Shown here one piece after another: positions 46,145 to 55,954 of a DNA stretch of 64,000 bases. The stretch is from an uncultured SAR116 cluster alpha proteobacterium. Lineage in GTDB: Bacteria; Pseudomonadota; Alphaproteobacteria; Puniceispirillales; Marisalimonadaceae. The stretch is from assembly GCA_902590245.1 (NCBI GenBank), contig CACIWG010000005.1:19966-83965 (forward strand), given 5' to 3'. The notes beneath the pieces are model-generated. The model saw only the letters and a list, made by a program, of their open reading frames with translations, was not told the DNA's origin and did no database searches. Within the stretch, counting starts at the first letter, position 1. Every line of letters starts with the position of its first letter. The translations under genes were made by a program, and so were the position numbers.

Positions 46145-47365
46145 TTATGCGTTTGCAAGATTCGTTTTAGGATTGTAATTAAAGGATTTTTCTTTAATAA
46201 ATATATGAAATAAAAATGCTACAATTCCGAGAATAACACTTATCCACCAAGCATTGTCATAACTTCCATAAAGATCAAATATTTTTCCACCAGACCAAGC
46301 TCCAAATAAACCTCCTATTTGGTGGGAAATAAAAACAATTCCTCCAAGAGTTGCCAAGTATTTAGGGCCCATAAATGTAAAAACTACACCATTAGTTAAA
46401 GGTACGGTTGCTAACCATAATAGGCCTATAGATGCTCCAAATAGTAAAGCTAATATAGGCGATGGAGGTAGTATAATAAATAAAGTGATAACTATTGCCC
46501 TACCTAAATAAATGTATGCTAGAGAGTTTTTCTTTAAAACTCGATCACCTAGCCAGCCAAAAAACAACGTCCCAATAATATTGAATAAACCTATAATTGC
46601 AAGTGACCAACCCGCTATATCAATCGAAAGACCTTTAGAAATTAAATCATTTGGAAGATGAAGGCCTATAAAAGTCACATGAAAACCACATGTAAAAAAA
46701 CCTAAAATCAGCAATATGTAGTTTCTATTGGAAAAAGAGAATTTTATTACATCTTGAAAATCAAATGTTAAATCTTGAGTTTCTTTTTCTTTAACAGTGG
46801 TATTTGTTTTGAGTAAAGGTATGAGGACGAACAAAGATGCTGTGATTAACGAAAGAAAGATAATGGTGGTTTGCCATCCAAAAGTTTTGATTGAAAATAA
46901 GGTGGGTGCAATAAATATAAATTGACCAAAAGAAGCAGACGCAGCAGAAATGCCCATTGCCATTGATTTTTTTTCGGGAGGCGCTGTTTTACCAATAATC
47001 GCAACAATTGTTGACATTCCTCCAGCACCTAGGCCTATACCAGTCATAAAACCAAAGTTAAATATTATAAAATCGCTAGATGGGTTACTTAAAATATAAA
47101 CACCTAAAGCGTAACAAAATATACCAAAAGCTAATGCTTTCTGAGGACCAAACCGATCAATGATCATTCCAAGTAAGAAGGCACTTATACCCCATATTAT
47201 AGCTTGAATACTCATTCCTAAAGAAAATGGTTCTGCTCCAGAATTGTTAAAAAGGCTTATTGGTTCTAAAAATAATCCGAAACAATTTCTAACTCCCATT
47301 ATTACACACACAATAATTGAGCATATAATCAATGTTAACTTCCAATTTATTTCATTTTGTTTCAT
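46145..47365 (-). CDS. MFS transporter (MCT/oxalate-formate antiporter-like)
   Basis: This inner-membrane protein of about 406 residues has 12 hydrophobic segments. The cytoplasmic loop between helices 2 and 3 shows MIIDRFGPQKALAFG and a similar GWLGDRVLKKNS occurs midway; the layout (GVRNCFGLFLEPI at the start) resembles monocarboxylate-type MFS members. The substrate is unknown. The track's GTG start overlaps queF; I chose the ATG at 47365 because GAGGA lies 10 bases upstream of it but only one base from the GTG. It follows queF and pyrF in one run. Confidence 0.8.
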   Translation of the reverse strand: MKQNEINWKLTLIICSIIVCVIMGVRNCFGLFLEPISLFNNSGAEPFSLGMSIQAIIWGISAFLLGMIIDRFGPQKALAFGIFCYALGVYILSNPSSDFIIFNFGFMTGIGLGAGGMSTIVAIIGKTAPPEKKSMAMGISAASASFGQFIFIAPTLFSIKTFGWQTTIIFLSLITASLFVLIPLLKTNTTVKEKETQDLTFDFQDVIKFSFSNRNYILLILGFFTCGFHVTFIGLHLPNDLISKGLSIDIAGWSLAIIGLFNIIGTLFFGWLGDRVLKKNSLAYIYLGRAIVITLFIILPPSPILALLFGASIGLLWLATVPLTNGVVFTFMGPKYLATLGGIVFISHQIGGLFGAWSGGKIFDLYGSYDNAWWISVILGIVAFLFHIFIKEKSFNYNPKTNLANA

Positions 47366-47366
47366 T

Positions 47367-47828
47367 TTAATCACGTCCTCTATATGGGCTAAAGTTTAAT
47401 TCAGGAACTAAACAGCCTTTCGGTATATTTTTTGTTTGCCAAAAAATATCAATTGGTATTCCTCCACGAGGGTACCATATACCTGCTATTCTTAACCAAT
47501 TTGGTTTTAATAAGTTATTTAGATCTTTCCCGATTGAAATAGTGCAGTCCTCATGAAAAGCGCCATGATTTCTATATCCAGTCAAATATAATTTTAATGA
47601 TTTACTTTCTACAATGAATTTATTTGGAATATAGTCAATAATTATTTTTGCAAAATCAGGTTGAGAAGTAACAGGGCAAATTGATGTAAATTCTGGGCAT
47701 GTGAATCGAATGCAATATTTAGTATTTAAATGTGGGTTGGGATGCTTATCTAAAATAATATTATCAGGATTTGATAATAGATCATTTTGTTTTCCTAAAT
47801 ATTTAAATTTTTTTTTGTTATATTTCAT
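47367..47828 (-). CDS. queF: 7-cyano-7-deazaguanine (preQ0) reductase
   Basis: This enzyme reduces the preQ0 nitrile to the preQ1 amine with NADPH in queuosine synthesis. It is the short unimodular form of 153 residues. Catalytic Cys51 in [12 protein letters not shown] and Asp58 lie at the expected spacing, the QueF signature is [19 protein letters not shown], and the substrate-binding HEDC follows. pyrF ends one base before its start, so they are probably cotranscribed. No other queuosine genes are in the window. Confidence 0.94.
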   Translation of the reverse strand: MKYNKKKFKYLGKQNDLLSNPDNIILDKHPNPHLNTKYCIRFTCPEFTSICPVTSQPDFAKIIIDYIPNKFIVESKSLKLYLTGYRNHGAFHEDCTISIGKDLNNLLKPNWLRIAGIWYPRGGIPIDIFWQTKNIPKGCLVPELNFSPYRGRD

Positions 47829-47829
47829 A

Positions 47830-48756
47830 TTATATAAAAAGGCTTGATATGTTATCTTCTAAATTTTTGTATATCTCTTTTTTCCAAGATTTAATATCAT
47901 TACAATTATTTGCGCAAATTGGAAAGCATAAACCTCTTGATGAATTAATAATACCCGAATTAAATTTGTTTTTATTTTTTTCATCTGGAAGTAGTCCAAG
48001 TTTAGCATCATCTATAGACCCTCCTTGTTTACCATATCCAGGTATTAAAAAAGGAGCATGAAGAAGTTTTTTTCTAATAAGTTTTAGTTCTGTCGGGTAT
48101 GTGGCTCCAGTTACTATTCCGATGGAAGATAAATTATTCTTTCCAACATTTTTATTAATTATAGGATTTAATTTATCTATTAAAATTTCATATATTTTTT
48201 TATTTCCTATGGTTATTTGTTCTTGTAAATCTTTAGCACCAGGGTTGCTTGTATGTACTAAAATAAATAATCCAAATTTTGGAATATATTTTTCAAAAGC
48301 ATATAAAGTTTCAATTCCTAGCCAAGGATTTATTGTAATAGCATCACATGGATAAGGTGATGATTTAGAAAAAAAAGCATTTGCGTAGCCATTATTTGTC
48401 GAGCCAATATCACCTCTTTTACAATCAATAATACAAATGATATTTTTTCCCTTTATTAAATGACACAACCTTGAAAGTAATTTAAAACCCTCCGGGCCTA
48501 GTTGCTCAAAAAAAGCAATTTGTAATTTTATTACAGGCACTAAATCAGCTATAGTTTCGATTAGTTTTATACAGAAATTTTCTACTATTTTAATATTATT
48601 TTTAGAGTAAATAGTATGAGTAATCTTAATTTTCTTTTGAAATACTTTAGGTATTAAATCTAAATGAGGATCTATCCCTAAACATAAGAAATTTTCTTTT
48701 CTTCGGATAGTTTCAAATAACCTATCGCCAAAATGGTTTCTATTTATACTAGGCAA
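47830..48756 (-). CDS. pyrF: Orotidine 5'-phosphate decarboxylase, type 2
   Basis: This enzyme decarboxylates OMP to UMP. It has the long type 2 (mycobacterial-like) form with 308 residues. [14 protein letters not shown] opens the barrel, the catalytic Lys-Asp array is in [17 protein letters not shown], and [15 protein letters not shown] and [16 protein letters not shown] are the later loops, including the phosphate-binding region. The start is TTG at 48756, 9 bases past DUF1244, with no good Shine-Dalgarno, so translation may depend on coupling to the upstream gene. The operon order is DUF1244-pyrF-queF-MFS. Confidence 0.93.
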   Translation of the reverse strand: MPSINRNHFGDRLFETIRRKENFLCLGIDPHLDLIPKVFQKKIKITHTIYSKNNIKIVENFCIKLIETIADLVPVIKLQIAFFEQLGPEGFKLLSRLCHLIKGKNIICIIDCKRGDIGSTNNGYANAFFSKSSPYPCDAITINPWLGIETLYAFEKYIPKFGLFILVHTSNPGAKDLQEQITIGNKKIYEILIDKLNPIINKNVGKNNLSSIGIVTGATYPTELKLIRKKLLHAPFLIPGYGKQGGSIDDAKLGLLPDEKNKNKFNSGIINSSRGLCFPICANNCNDIKSWKKEIYKNLEDNISSLFI

Positions 48757-48765
48757 TCTATTTAT

Positions 48766-49065
48766 TTATTTTTTGTTAAATTCATTCATTTGATCTTGAG
48801 AAGCTTCTTTCTGAAATTTATCTTTCCAATTGTCATAGGACATTCCATAAACTTTTTCTCTTGAAGTTTCGTAATCAATTTCAAGACCTTCGTCTTTAGC
48901 CGCTTCAGAATACCATTTTGAAAGACAGTTTCTACAAAATCCAGACAGATTCATTAAGTCAATATTTTGTACATCTGTTCTATTTTGCAAATGAATTATT
49001 AATTTTTCAAAAACTTTCGATTGTATGTTTATTAGTTTTTGATCTGAAGTAGTTTTGTATTTCAT
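48766..49065 (-). CDS. DUF1244 family protein
   Basis: This 99-residue conserved protein, common in proteobacteria, has unknown function. Its hallmark is GFCRNCLSKWY, with two Cys, preceded by VFEKLIIHLQNRTDVQNIDLMNLSG and followed by EAAKDEGLEIDYETSREKVYGMSYDNWK. The cysteine pair could bind a metal, but this is not shown. It is the first gene of the pyrF-queF run and divergent from mntR. I have no function to offer. Confidence 0.88.
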   Translation of the reverse strand: MKYKTTSDQKLINIQSKVFEKLIIHLQNRTDVQNIDLMNLSGFCRNCLSKWYSEAAKDEGLEIDYETSREKVYGMSYDNWKDKFQKEASQDQMNEFNKK

Positions 49066-49140
49066 AACTTTCCTATTATTTTGGTTTAATGTATTGTAAT
49101 ATCATACTAACAATTTTTAGATCAACATTAAAAAACTATT

Positions 49141-49563
49141 ATGAAATTTAAAAATTCTACAAATTCTGATCGTTTTTTTCAAATTCGTAATGCAAGAAAT
49201 ACTGAAATTGCTGAGGACTACACAGAAATGATTGCAGAGTTAATCAATGAAAATGGAGAAGCAAGAGTAGTTGATCTGGCTAAAAATTTTGGTGTTACAA
49301 GCCCAACAGTTAATAGTGTTATTAGAAGATTAGTAAGAGATGGTTATGTTGAAAGTAAACCTTACAGGTCAATTTTTTTAACAGAAAAAGGTAAAGCACT
49401 TGCTAAGTATTGTAAAAAAAGACATGATATTGTTTACAACTTTCTTATCTCTATCGGTGTTGACATTGAAACCGCCAAAATGGATGCCGAAGGTATTGAG
49501 CATCACGTAAGCGCAGAAACTTTAAATATTTTTGAAAATTATAGTAAATTAAATAAAGATTAA
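49141..49563 (+). CDS. mntR: Manganese-dependent regulator MntR (DtxR family)
   Basis: This 140-residue metalloregulator has an N-terminal winged helix-turn-helix (GEARVVDLAKNFGVTSPTVNSVIRRLVRDGYVES) and a metal-binding/dimerisation domain with HDIVYNFLISIGVDIETAKMDAEGIEHHVS, where Glu/His residues line the metal site as in MntR. It is expected to repress manganese-uptake genes when Mn2+ is abundant. No mnt transporter gene is nearby. The gene sits alone, divergent from DUF1244, and its stop abuts the convergent glycosyltransferase. Confidence 0.9.
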   Translation: MKFKNSTNSDRFFQIRNARNTEIAEDYTEMIAELINENGEARVVDLAKNFGVTSPTVNSVIRRLVRDGYVESKPYRSIFLTEKGKALAKYCKKRHDIVYNFLISIGVDIETAKMDAEGIEHHVSAETLNIFENYSKLNKD

Positions 49564-51042
49564 TTACTTTATGTTTGCTCTAATAATATAATAACTTCTC
49601 ACAGAATTTTCTGTTTCTTTGAAAATTGTTTTACCTAAAGTTTCAAATTTATCAAAATATTTTATATATTGTCTATCTATACCATCTAAATTACTTATTA
49701 TAAGGACAATGTCATTCTTTTTTAAAGAATGATTTTTAAAGTTATAATTATATTCGTAATGATTTATTGGATTTTTTCTTGAGGTAAAATAGTATCTTTT
49801 AATTTCTTTGTTTTCAAAAAGTTTAAGTTGATAAGAAAATTTTGTTATTTCATTTCGCCTTGAAAATATTAAAGCACTTGGTTTTTCAGAATCTAAATAT
49901 AATTTAATTGTTTTACTTTGCTCAGAATAGCCTTTTAGCTTTCTTAATGGATCACTTTTTAAATCAATAGGGTTTAAGTTCCCAGTAATAAATATTTTTA
50001 TTAAAAGGACGAATATTCCAATATTTATAATTAAATTTAATTTAATTCCTACCAAAATAATTTTGTTTTTTTGGTTATACATAAAACTCCCAATTAAAAT
50101 TATTATCCCAGGAAATGCTGTTGCAGCCCAGTTAGCATTAGACGTTTTTAGAAAAGCTTGAATTATAATTAAAATTAAAATGGGTAATGAAAAACAAATT
50201 AATAAAAACTCATTCTTATTATGTGATTTAAATTTTGTTATCTTGAATAGATAGGCAATTAAAATGAATGGACCACAAATTACTAATTGTGAACCAATAA
50301 ATTTCATTGGTTCTAAATAATTTAAAGAGACTGTATCTAAATTAGCATTGTATGCTGTATGACTAAAAGTAGAGAGATCATTCACATAATTCCAATAGAG
50401 ATTTGGGGCACACACAAGTAAAAAAACACAAATTGTTAGAATAAATTTAAATACATTCTTTTTAAATCTTTCATTTAAGATGATTAAACAAATTAAAATT
50501 ATAATAAAATATAAAGCGGCATATTTTGTTAAGAAAGCTAATCCGATCGATATTCCAAGTAAAATTGGCCAAATAATTTTATTACTTTCTAGTGTTTTAA
50601 GAAGAGTGAATAAACTTAAACACCAAAATAGTAATAAAGGTGTATCAGTTGATATAATAAGACTTCCAAAACTAGTTAAAGGCAATGTTGCCCATATTAA
50701 TGTAATAAAGTTTGCGACTTTAACATTATAAACACTTTTGGAAATAAGCCATATCACAACTGCTATCAAAAGATGAATAATAGGGGATGAAAGTCTTATA
50801 GACCATTCTGCAATTCCAAAAAAATAAGTTGTAGAAGCTATTAACCAAGCAATAAAAGGTGGTTTAGAGAAATACCCAAAATCCAAATTATTTGACCAAT
50901 CCCAATATTGTGCTTCATCAACTGAAAGACTTAGTGGAGAATAAAAAATAGATAATACTTTGATTACAAATACAGTAAGTAACAACAAAAATGTCTTTTG
51001 AACGTTTAATTCAAAAATATTTTTTTTTCTAAAATAAATCAA
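49564..51042 (-). CDS. GT39/ArnT-like membrane glycosyltransferase
   Basis: This 492-residue polytopic membrane protein is of the protein O-mannosyltransferase/ArnT superfamily. It has YSPLSLSVDEAQYWDWSNNL near the N-terminus, containing the catalytic D-E of this GT-C fold, then YFSKPPFIAWLIA, and about 10-12 hydrophobic helices. Such enzymes transfer a sugar from a polyprenyl-phosphate donor to lipid A, protein or another lipid. The start is TTG. A role in envelope glycosylation is inferred from the family. Confidence 0.85.
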   Translation of the reverse strand: MIYFRKKNIFELNVQKTFLLLLTVFVIKVLSIFYSPLSLSVDEAQYWDWSNNLDFGYFSKPPFIAWLIASTTYFFGIAEWSIRLSSPIIHLLIAVVIWLISKSVYNVKVANFITLIWATLPLTSFGSLIISTDTPLLLFWCLSLFTLLKTLESNKIIWPILLGISIGLAFLTKYAALYFIIILICLIILNERFKKNVFKFILTICVFLLVCAPNLYWNYVNDLSTFSHTAYNANLDTVSLNYLEPMKFIGSQLVICGPFILIAYLFKITKFKSHNKNEFLLICFSLPILILIIIQAFLKTSNANWAATAFPGIIILIGSFMYNQKNKIILVGIKLNLIINIGIFVLLIKIFITGNLNPIDLKSDPLRKLKGYSEQSKTIKLYLDSEKPSALIFSRRNEITKFSYQLKLFENKEIKRYYFTSRKNPINHYEYNYNFKNHSLKKNDIVLIISNLDGIDRQYIKYFDKFETLGKTIFKETENSVRSYYIIRANIK

Positions 51043-51133
51043 AATTATTCAACATCTTTAATTAATATGAAGTTATTGATTTTTAAATTAACGTAATTAC
51101 TTCATAATAGTATTAACAATTAAAGGTCTGATT

Positions 51134-51538
51134 TTGAGTGAAGTAGATGAAATAATCAAGGATTTTGAGTTTTTGGACTCTTGGGAAGATAAATATCAAA
51201 TGATAATTGACATGGGTAAATCTCTCCCAGAATTAGATGATATGTACATGAATGACAATTATAGATTAAAAGGATGTCAATCCACGGTTTATTTTGTTTC
51301 TAAGCTAAATAAAGATAAAACTCTTTCATTTAAAGCAAACAGCGATGCTTTCATTGTTAAAGGTTTAATAGTTTTAATATTAAAAGTTTTTAATAATAAG
51401 AGTCCATCAGATATATTGACTACAGATCTTGATTTTTTAAAAACAATTGGTTTAGATCAACACTTATCTGTAACTAGAAAAAATGGACTATCTTCAATGA
51501 TAGATAGAATAAAATTAGAAGCTAAAAAAAATAATTAA
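51134..51538 (+). CDS. sufE: Cysteine desulfuration protein SufE
   Basis: This 134-residue sulfur acceptor activates SufS and passes persulfide sulfur to Fe-S assembly. The active Cys48 is in LKGCQSTVYF, and the N-terminal motif IIKDFEFLDSWEDKYQMIIDMGKSLP is typical. The start is TTG with AAAGG 7 bases upstream. It is not beside other suf genes in this window. A SpoU methyltransferase gene follows after 13 bases, probably cotranscribed. Confidence 0.93.
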   Translation: MSEVDEIIKDFEFLDSWEDKYQMIIDMGKSLPELDDMYMNDNYRLKGCQSTVYFVSKLNKDKTLSFKANSDAFIVKGLIVLILKVFNNKSPSDILTTDLDFLKTIGLDQHLSVTRKNGLSSMIDRIKLEAKKNN

Positions 51539-51551
51539 TTGAGGTAATAAT

Positions 51552-52352
51552 TTGTTAGGAAGAATCCTAAATATTACAAGTTTACAAAATCCTATTATCA
51601 AAGATCTAACTAAAATTATACGCGGTAATAATAAAAATGAAATAAAATCATTTATTTGCGAAGGTAATTTTTTTTTAAAATCGGCATTTGAAAATAATTG
51701 GGAAATACAAACACTAGTGATAAATTCTAATATTAGTTACAGCACAGAAATAACTAAAATTATTAATGATTGTATATTGAAAAATGTTAAAGTTATTAGT
51801 GTAGATAAGAAAATACTATCAAAATTATCTAATAATAATAACGCGCAAAATATTATATTTAAGGTAAAAAAAAAGAAATTTTTATTTAGTGATTTAAATA
51901 TTAATGATGTGCATGTTGCTATTGACGGCATTACAGATCCTGGGAATTTGGGAACTATTTTAAGAACAATAAACGCTTTTGGAGTTAATAATCTTATCTT
52001 AGTAGGTGATACAGTTAATCAATTTAAAAAGGAAGCTGTTAGATCTAGCATGGCATCATTATTTAATCTCAAAATAATTAATACGAATTTTATCAATTTT
52101 AAAAATTGGGTTAATAAAAATTCGATCAGATTATATGGAACTGATCTGAGAAGTGAAAATAACTATTTAAATGAGAATTGGATATTTCCTTTATGTTTAA
52201 TTTTAGGTAATGAAAAAAATGGAATAAGTGAAGAAATAAAAAGCCTTTGCAATAAACTTATTTTTATTAAAACCAAAAATAATGAAAGTTTAAATTTATC
52301 AGTCTCAAATGGAATAATTTTGAGTGAAATATTTAGGAAATATCCTAAATAA
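51552..52352 (+). CDS. SpoU/TrmH-family RNA 2'-O-methyltransferase
   Basis: This 266-residue protein has the SPOUT fold with a trefoil knot. Motif 1 is DPGNLGTILRTINAFG with the catalytic Arg in AVRSSMASLF, motif 2 is LILGNEKNGIS, and motif 3 is SLNLSVSNGIILSE, all as in TrmH/RlmB-like enzymes. The N-terminal region (to about residue 105) is the substrate-binding part. TTG start with GAGG 7 bases upstream. The target, rRNA or tRNA, is not evident, and neither RlmB nor TrmL can be chosen. Confidence 0.87.
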   Translation: MLGRILNITSLQNPIIKDLTKIIRGNNKNEIKSFICEGNFFLKSAFENNWEIQTLVINSNISYSTEITKIINDCILKNVKVISVDKKILSKLSNNNNAQNIIFKVKKKKFLFSDLNINDVHVAIDGITDPGNLGTILRTINAFGVNNLILVGDTVNQFKKEAVRSSMASLFNLKIINTNFINFKNWVNKNSIRLYGTDLRSENNYLNENWIFPLCLILGNEKNGISEEIKSLCNKLIFIKTKNNESLNLSVSNGIILSEIFRKYPK

Positions 52353-52355
52353 TTT

Positions 52356-53759
52356 TTAAAGTCTTTTAAATATTTGCTTTCCTAACTCAACACCATATTG
52401 ATCAAAGGAATTTATGTCAAAAAAAGAACCTTCAAATAGCGTTTTATATTCATAAATGCAAAGCAATTGTCCAAGTGTATATTCGTTTAATTTATTGAAC
52501 ATAAAAAGGTCAACAGGTCTATTTCCTTTAACATGTTGGTGAACATTTTCAATGCTTTTATCAGATCCATTTTTAAAAGCAAAGTACTGGGATATAGCAA
52601 AATTTTGTAAATCTTTTGAATTTTTTTTGTCATAATCATTAAAAATACAAAATTCAGAATTTAAGTTATCAGAAAAACAAATTAAATCCGCAGTAAAAGA
52701 TAAGGTTGACTGGTGTAAGGCTTGAAAAAAACTATGCTGTGCATCTGTCCCAACTTCACCAAATATGAATGAACAAGGTGAATATGAAATATTTTCATTA
52801 AAAGAATTGACAGATTTTCCATTACTTTCCATAACAAGTTGCTGCAAGTAAGAAGGTAATAAAGAAAGTTGGTCTGAATATGGAATTACAATATGATTGT
52901 AAATAGAATGGTATTTACGAAAATAAAAGCTTTTAAGAGCTAAAATATATGGTAGAGATTTTTCAAAATTTTTAACTATAAGGTCATCAATACTTTTACC
53001 ACCATTAAGAAAATTGGTAAAAAATTCTTTACCAAATATAATAGCATTAACTAAGTTTGAAGAAGACCATATAGAAAAACGACCACCAATTGATGTGTCT
53101 AATTTAATAATATTTGAAGATGATAACCCATATTTAATGGCCTTTTCAGGAAAAGAGGTAATAAAAAATAAATTATTATAAAATAATTCTTCAGATCTAG
53201 ACTTTAAAAACCAAGCCCGTATTTTTTTTAAATTTTCTTGAGTTTCGTAAGTACTAAAAGACTTGGAAACACAAATAATAAGTGTGTTAGTAGGATTTAA
53301 TTTAATAATTTTTTTATTTAAAGATAAAGGGTCTAAATTAGATATAAAATGAACATTTGGGCCATTTGATAAATGTGAAAAAGAATTATAAATTAATTTA
53401 GGACCAAGGTTAGATCCACCAGAGCCAAGATGAATTATATCAGTTATATTTGAATACTTAGAAGAATTTATATAATCAGCAGTTTTAAACATGGTATCTA
53501 AATCATTAAAAATATTTGGATATTTAGATGACATATCTTTGTCACCATAAAATCTTGGGACAAAGTGAAGTGCTGATTTGTTTTCAGTAAAATTTATTTT
53601 AGAGTTGTTAAATAAAGCAGTAACAAACGTATTAGCTTTAGAAAAAAGGGATAATTTATCATCATTATTAAAATTTTCATTAGATAAATGTGAAAAAGAA
53701 TAAAAATTTAATCTATCTAAGGATTGTACTAAATCAGGTTTTAGTTTTAAATTATTCAT
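52356..53759 (-). CDS. pgi: Glucose-6-phosphate isomerase
   Basis: This enzyme interconverts glucose-6-phosphate and fructose-6-phosphate. The 467-residue form is short compared with about 550 in E. coli. Present are HLGSGGSNLGPKL, the phosphate-binding SKSFSTYETQENL, IGGRFSIWSS, GTDAQHSFFQALHQS, and the C-terminal FEGSFFDINSFDQYGVELGKQ with the catalytic Lys. The reduced length is seen in other compact alphaproteobacterial enzymes. It is convergent with the SpoU gene and divergent from the GT2 gene with a 3-base gap, so both promoters must lie inside neighbouring coding sequence. Confidence 0.93.
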   Translation of the reverse strand: MNNLKLKPDLVQSLDRLNFYSFSHLSNENFNNDDKLSLFSKANTFVTALFNNSKINFTENKSALHFVPRFYGDKDMSSKYPNIFNDLDTMFKTADYINSSKYSNITDIIHLGSGGSNLGPKLIYNSFSHLSNGPNVHFISNLDPLSLNKKIIKLNPTNTLIICVSKSFSTYETQENLKKIRAWFLKSRSEELFYNNLFFITSFPEKAIKYGLSSSNIIKLDTSIGGRFSIWSSSNLVNAIIFGKEFFTNFLNGGKSIDDLIVKNFEKSLPYILALKSFYFRKYHSIYNHIVIPYSDQLSLLPSYLQQLVMESNGKSVNSFNENISYSPCSFIFGEVGTDAQHSFFQALHQSTLSFTADLICFSDNLNSEFCIFNDYDKKNSKDLQNFAISQYFAFKNGSDKSIENVHQHVKGNRPVDLFMFNKLNEYTLGQLLCIYEYKTLFEGSFFDINSFDQYGVELGKQIFKRL

Positions 53760-53762
53760 AAA

Positions 53763-54566
53763 ATGTTTGATATATCTATTATAATACCAGTTTATAAGGC
53801 GAAATATACAATTAAAAAAACTTTAGAATCAATTAATAATCAAAAGTTCAAAAATAAGATACCAAAAATAGAATTAATTTTGTCAATTGATGATAATAAA
53901 AATTATGAGAAATATAGAAGTATATTAAATAATAAAATAATAAATACTAAAATTGTAAGTACAAATAGAATTGGAAGCGGTCCAGGGAATACAAGAAATA
54001 TAGGATTTAAAAAAGCAATAGGAAAGTACGTATGTTTTTTGGATGCTGATGACGAATATTCAGAGAATTATTTATGTGAAATGTTGCAGGAAATAGAAAG
54101 AGAAAGGTTGCTAATAGCAATTACGAAAATTTTCAATAGAGACAAATTAATAAAGGAATATACAAGTGAAAAAAAATATATGGATATTAAAGAACTAATA
54201 AAATATCCATGTAGTTTTCATCCCTTCATGCAGAGAAGTAAATTTAAGGAATATAAACACCTTCCAAGTCAAGACATATATAATCTAACAGAACATTTAT
54301 CAGAAAAAAAAATTAAAATTATTAAAAATGCTTATTACAAATTAAATCTAAGAAAAAATAGTCTGACTATGAAACCGGGATTTGAACATAAAATTAAACT
54401 CGCATATAAAAAATATTTAATAAAAGGAATAAAAGAAAGGAACAAAAAAATATCAAGGCATTTTGCAGAAAGACTAATATTAAATAAAAATTTTGAGGAA
54501 TGGAAAAAATTAAATAACAGTAAAAAAAGTTATTATGAATATTTAGGAGATATTAATGGAGAATGA
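53763..54566 (+). CDS. GT2-family glycosyltransferase
   Basis: This 267-residue protein has a GT-A glycosyltransferase domain: IIIPVYKAKYTIKKTLESIN, then NTRNIGFKKAIGKYVCFLDADDEYS with the metal-binding DxD. The C-terminal third is Lys-rich and helical, with no membrane segment. Donor and acceptor are unknown. It is divergent from pgi and overlaps the downstream haloacid dehalogenase gene by 11 bases, so both are probably on one transcript. Confidence 0.85.
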   Translation: MFDISIIIPVYKAKYTIKKTLESINNQKFKNKIPKIELILSIDDNKNYEKYRSILNNKIINTKIVSTNRIGSGPGNTRNIGFKKAIGKYVCFLDADDEYSENYLCEMLQEIERERLLIAITKIFNRDKLIKEYTSEKKYMDIKELIKYPCSFHPFMQRSKFKEYKHLPSQDIYNLTEHLSEKKIKIIKNAYYKLNLRKNSLTMKPGFEHKIKLAYKKYLIKGIKERNKKISRHFAERLILNKNFEEWKKLNNSKKSYYEYLGDINGE

Positions 54567-55221
54567 AAAAATTTATGTATTTGATGCTTATGGAACATTA
54601 TTTGATGTGGATCATGCATGTAAAGAAATGGCGATCCAATTAGGTGATAATTGGGATGAACTATCAAGTATATGGCGACAAAAACAATTAGAATATAGTT
54701 GGTTATATAATTCAATGAGTAAATATGTTTCATTCTGGAAAATCACAAAATATAGTCTTGAATATGCCATGAATTCATTGTCAATTAACTCAGTCAAAAT
54801 AAAAAATGAATTACTTGATCTTTATTTTAAAATAGGTGCTTTTGAAGAAGTTGAAGAAGTCTTAAAAAAGATAAAAAAAAATAAAATAAAAACAGCAATA
54901 TTATCTAATGGCAGTTATGATATGTTAAATTCAGCAATTAAAAATTCAAAGTTTGATGAATTAATTAGCGAAATCATATCTGTAGATGAATGTAAAAAAT
55001 TTAAGCCTCACAGAGATGTTTATCAGTTAGTGATAGATAAATTCAATATAAATAAAAAAAATTGTATTTTTTTTTCAAGCAATTGTTGGGACATTCATGG
55101 AGCATCAAATTTTGGTTTTCAAACTGTATGGGTAAATAGAAAAAATAACATTGATGAATTTTTACCAGGAAAAGTAGATTATCAAGTAAAAAGTTTAGAG
55201 GATTATATTACTAAAGAGTAG
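54556..55221 (+). CDS. Haloacid dehalogenase type II (HAD superfamily)
   Basis: This 221-residue protein is an (S)-2-haloacid dehalogenase-like hydrolase. The nucleophile is Asp10 in VFDAYGTLFDV, followed by ILSNGSYDML, the catalytic Lys in KKFKPHRDVY, and SSNCWDIHGASNFGF. The D-A-Y-G-T-L-F-D start and the SSN-x-W-D stretch are specific to the 2-haloacid dehalogenase branch rather than general HAD phosphatases. Such enzymes convert 2-haloalkanoates to 2-hydroxy acids; the natural substrate here could differ. It overlaps the GT2 gene (11 bases) and the convergent SDR gene (11 bases). Confidence 0.88.
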   Translation: MENEKIYVFDAYGTLFDVDHACKEMAIQLGDNWDELSSIWRQKQLEYSWLYNSMSKYVSFWKITKYSLEYAMNSLSINSVKIKNELLDLYFKIGAFEEVEEVLKKIKKNKIKTAILSNGSYDMLNSAIKNSKFDELISEIISVDECKKFKPHRDVYQLVIDKFNINKKNCIFFSSNCWDIHGASNFGFQTVWVNRKNNIDEFLPGKVDYQVKSLEDYITKE

Positions 55222-55939
55222 AATTCATTCCACCATCTATTGAAATTATAGAGCCAGTCATATAACTATTATCAGGATCTACCAGCATTTTTAAAGTAGG
55301 TAATAATTCATTACAAGATGCAAATCTATTTAAAGGTATTTTAGATTTTAATTTAAAAGATTTATTACTTTCGAGAAATGATCTATTTAAATCAGTAATG
55401 ATATATCCAGGACAAATCGCATTTACTAGAATATTATATTTGGCTAATTCAATTGATTGAGATTTGGTCATTTGAATTAAAGCGGCTTTTGATATTGAAT
55501 AGGCACCTACAAACTTTAAAGGATTTAAACCAAGAATAGAGGAAATATTAATAATACGACCAATTTTATTTAGCATCATTTTTGGAATAATTGTATTACT
55601 AATATTTAAAGCAGAAACTAAATTAATATTCATAATTTGATTAAACTCATCTTTAGATACTTCATGTAGAAGTTTAGATTGAGCAATGCCTGCATTGTTA
55701 ATTAAGCAATAAACATTTATATAGGACAACTTTTCCTTAACAAGATTAAAGTCAGTAATATCAATTGGTAAAATTTCATGATTTAAATTTTGATTTGGAA
55801 GAGAGTTAAATGTTTTAATCAATTGATCTTTGTTTCTTGCAATACCAATTATCCTATAGCCTTCACCTGCAAGAAAGTTGGAAAAAGATGCTCCAATACC
55901 TTTTGATGCACCTGTAATTAAAATTGTTTTAATATCCAT
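55211..55939 (-). CDS. Short-chain dehydrogenase/reductase
   Basis: This 242-residue classical SDR has the cofactor motif TGASKGIGASFSNFL, NNAGIA, the catalytic Ser in NISSILG and Tyr-x3-Lys in YSISKAALIQMT, and the C-terminal SIDGG. The composition resembles FabG and other acyl or sugar reductases; the substrate is unknown. It is convergent with the dehalogenase and divergent from the APH-like kinase gene (15-base gap). Confidence 0.87.
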   Translation of the reverse strand: MDIKTILITGASKGIGASFSNFLAGEGYRIIGIARNKDQLIKTFNSLPNQNLNHEILPIDITDFNLVKEKLSYINVYCLINNAGIAQSKLLHEVSKDEFNQIMNINLVSALNISNTIIPKMMLNKIGRIINISSILGLNPLKFVGAYSISKAALIQMTKSQSIELAKYNILVNAICPGYIITDLNRSFLESNKSFKLKSKIPLNRFASCNELLPTLKMLVDPDNSYMTGSIISIDGGMNSTL

Positions 55940-55954
55940 AATTTAAATATATAT

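Noticed and set aside
53366-53702. 19-base repeat GATAAATGTGAAAAAGAAT occurring twice inside pgi
   Set aside because: Both copies encode the same short SFSHLS segment in the minus-strand frame of pgi; two copies in AT-rich coding DNA do not show a mobile or regulatory repeat.
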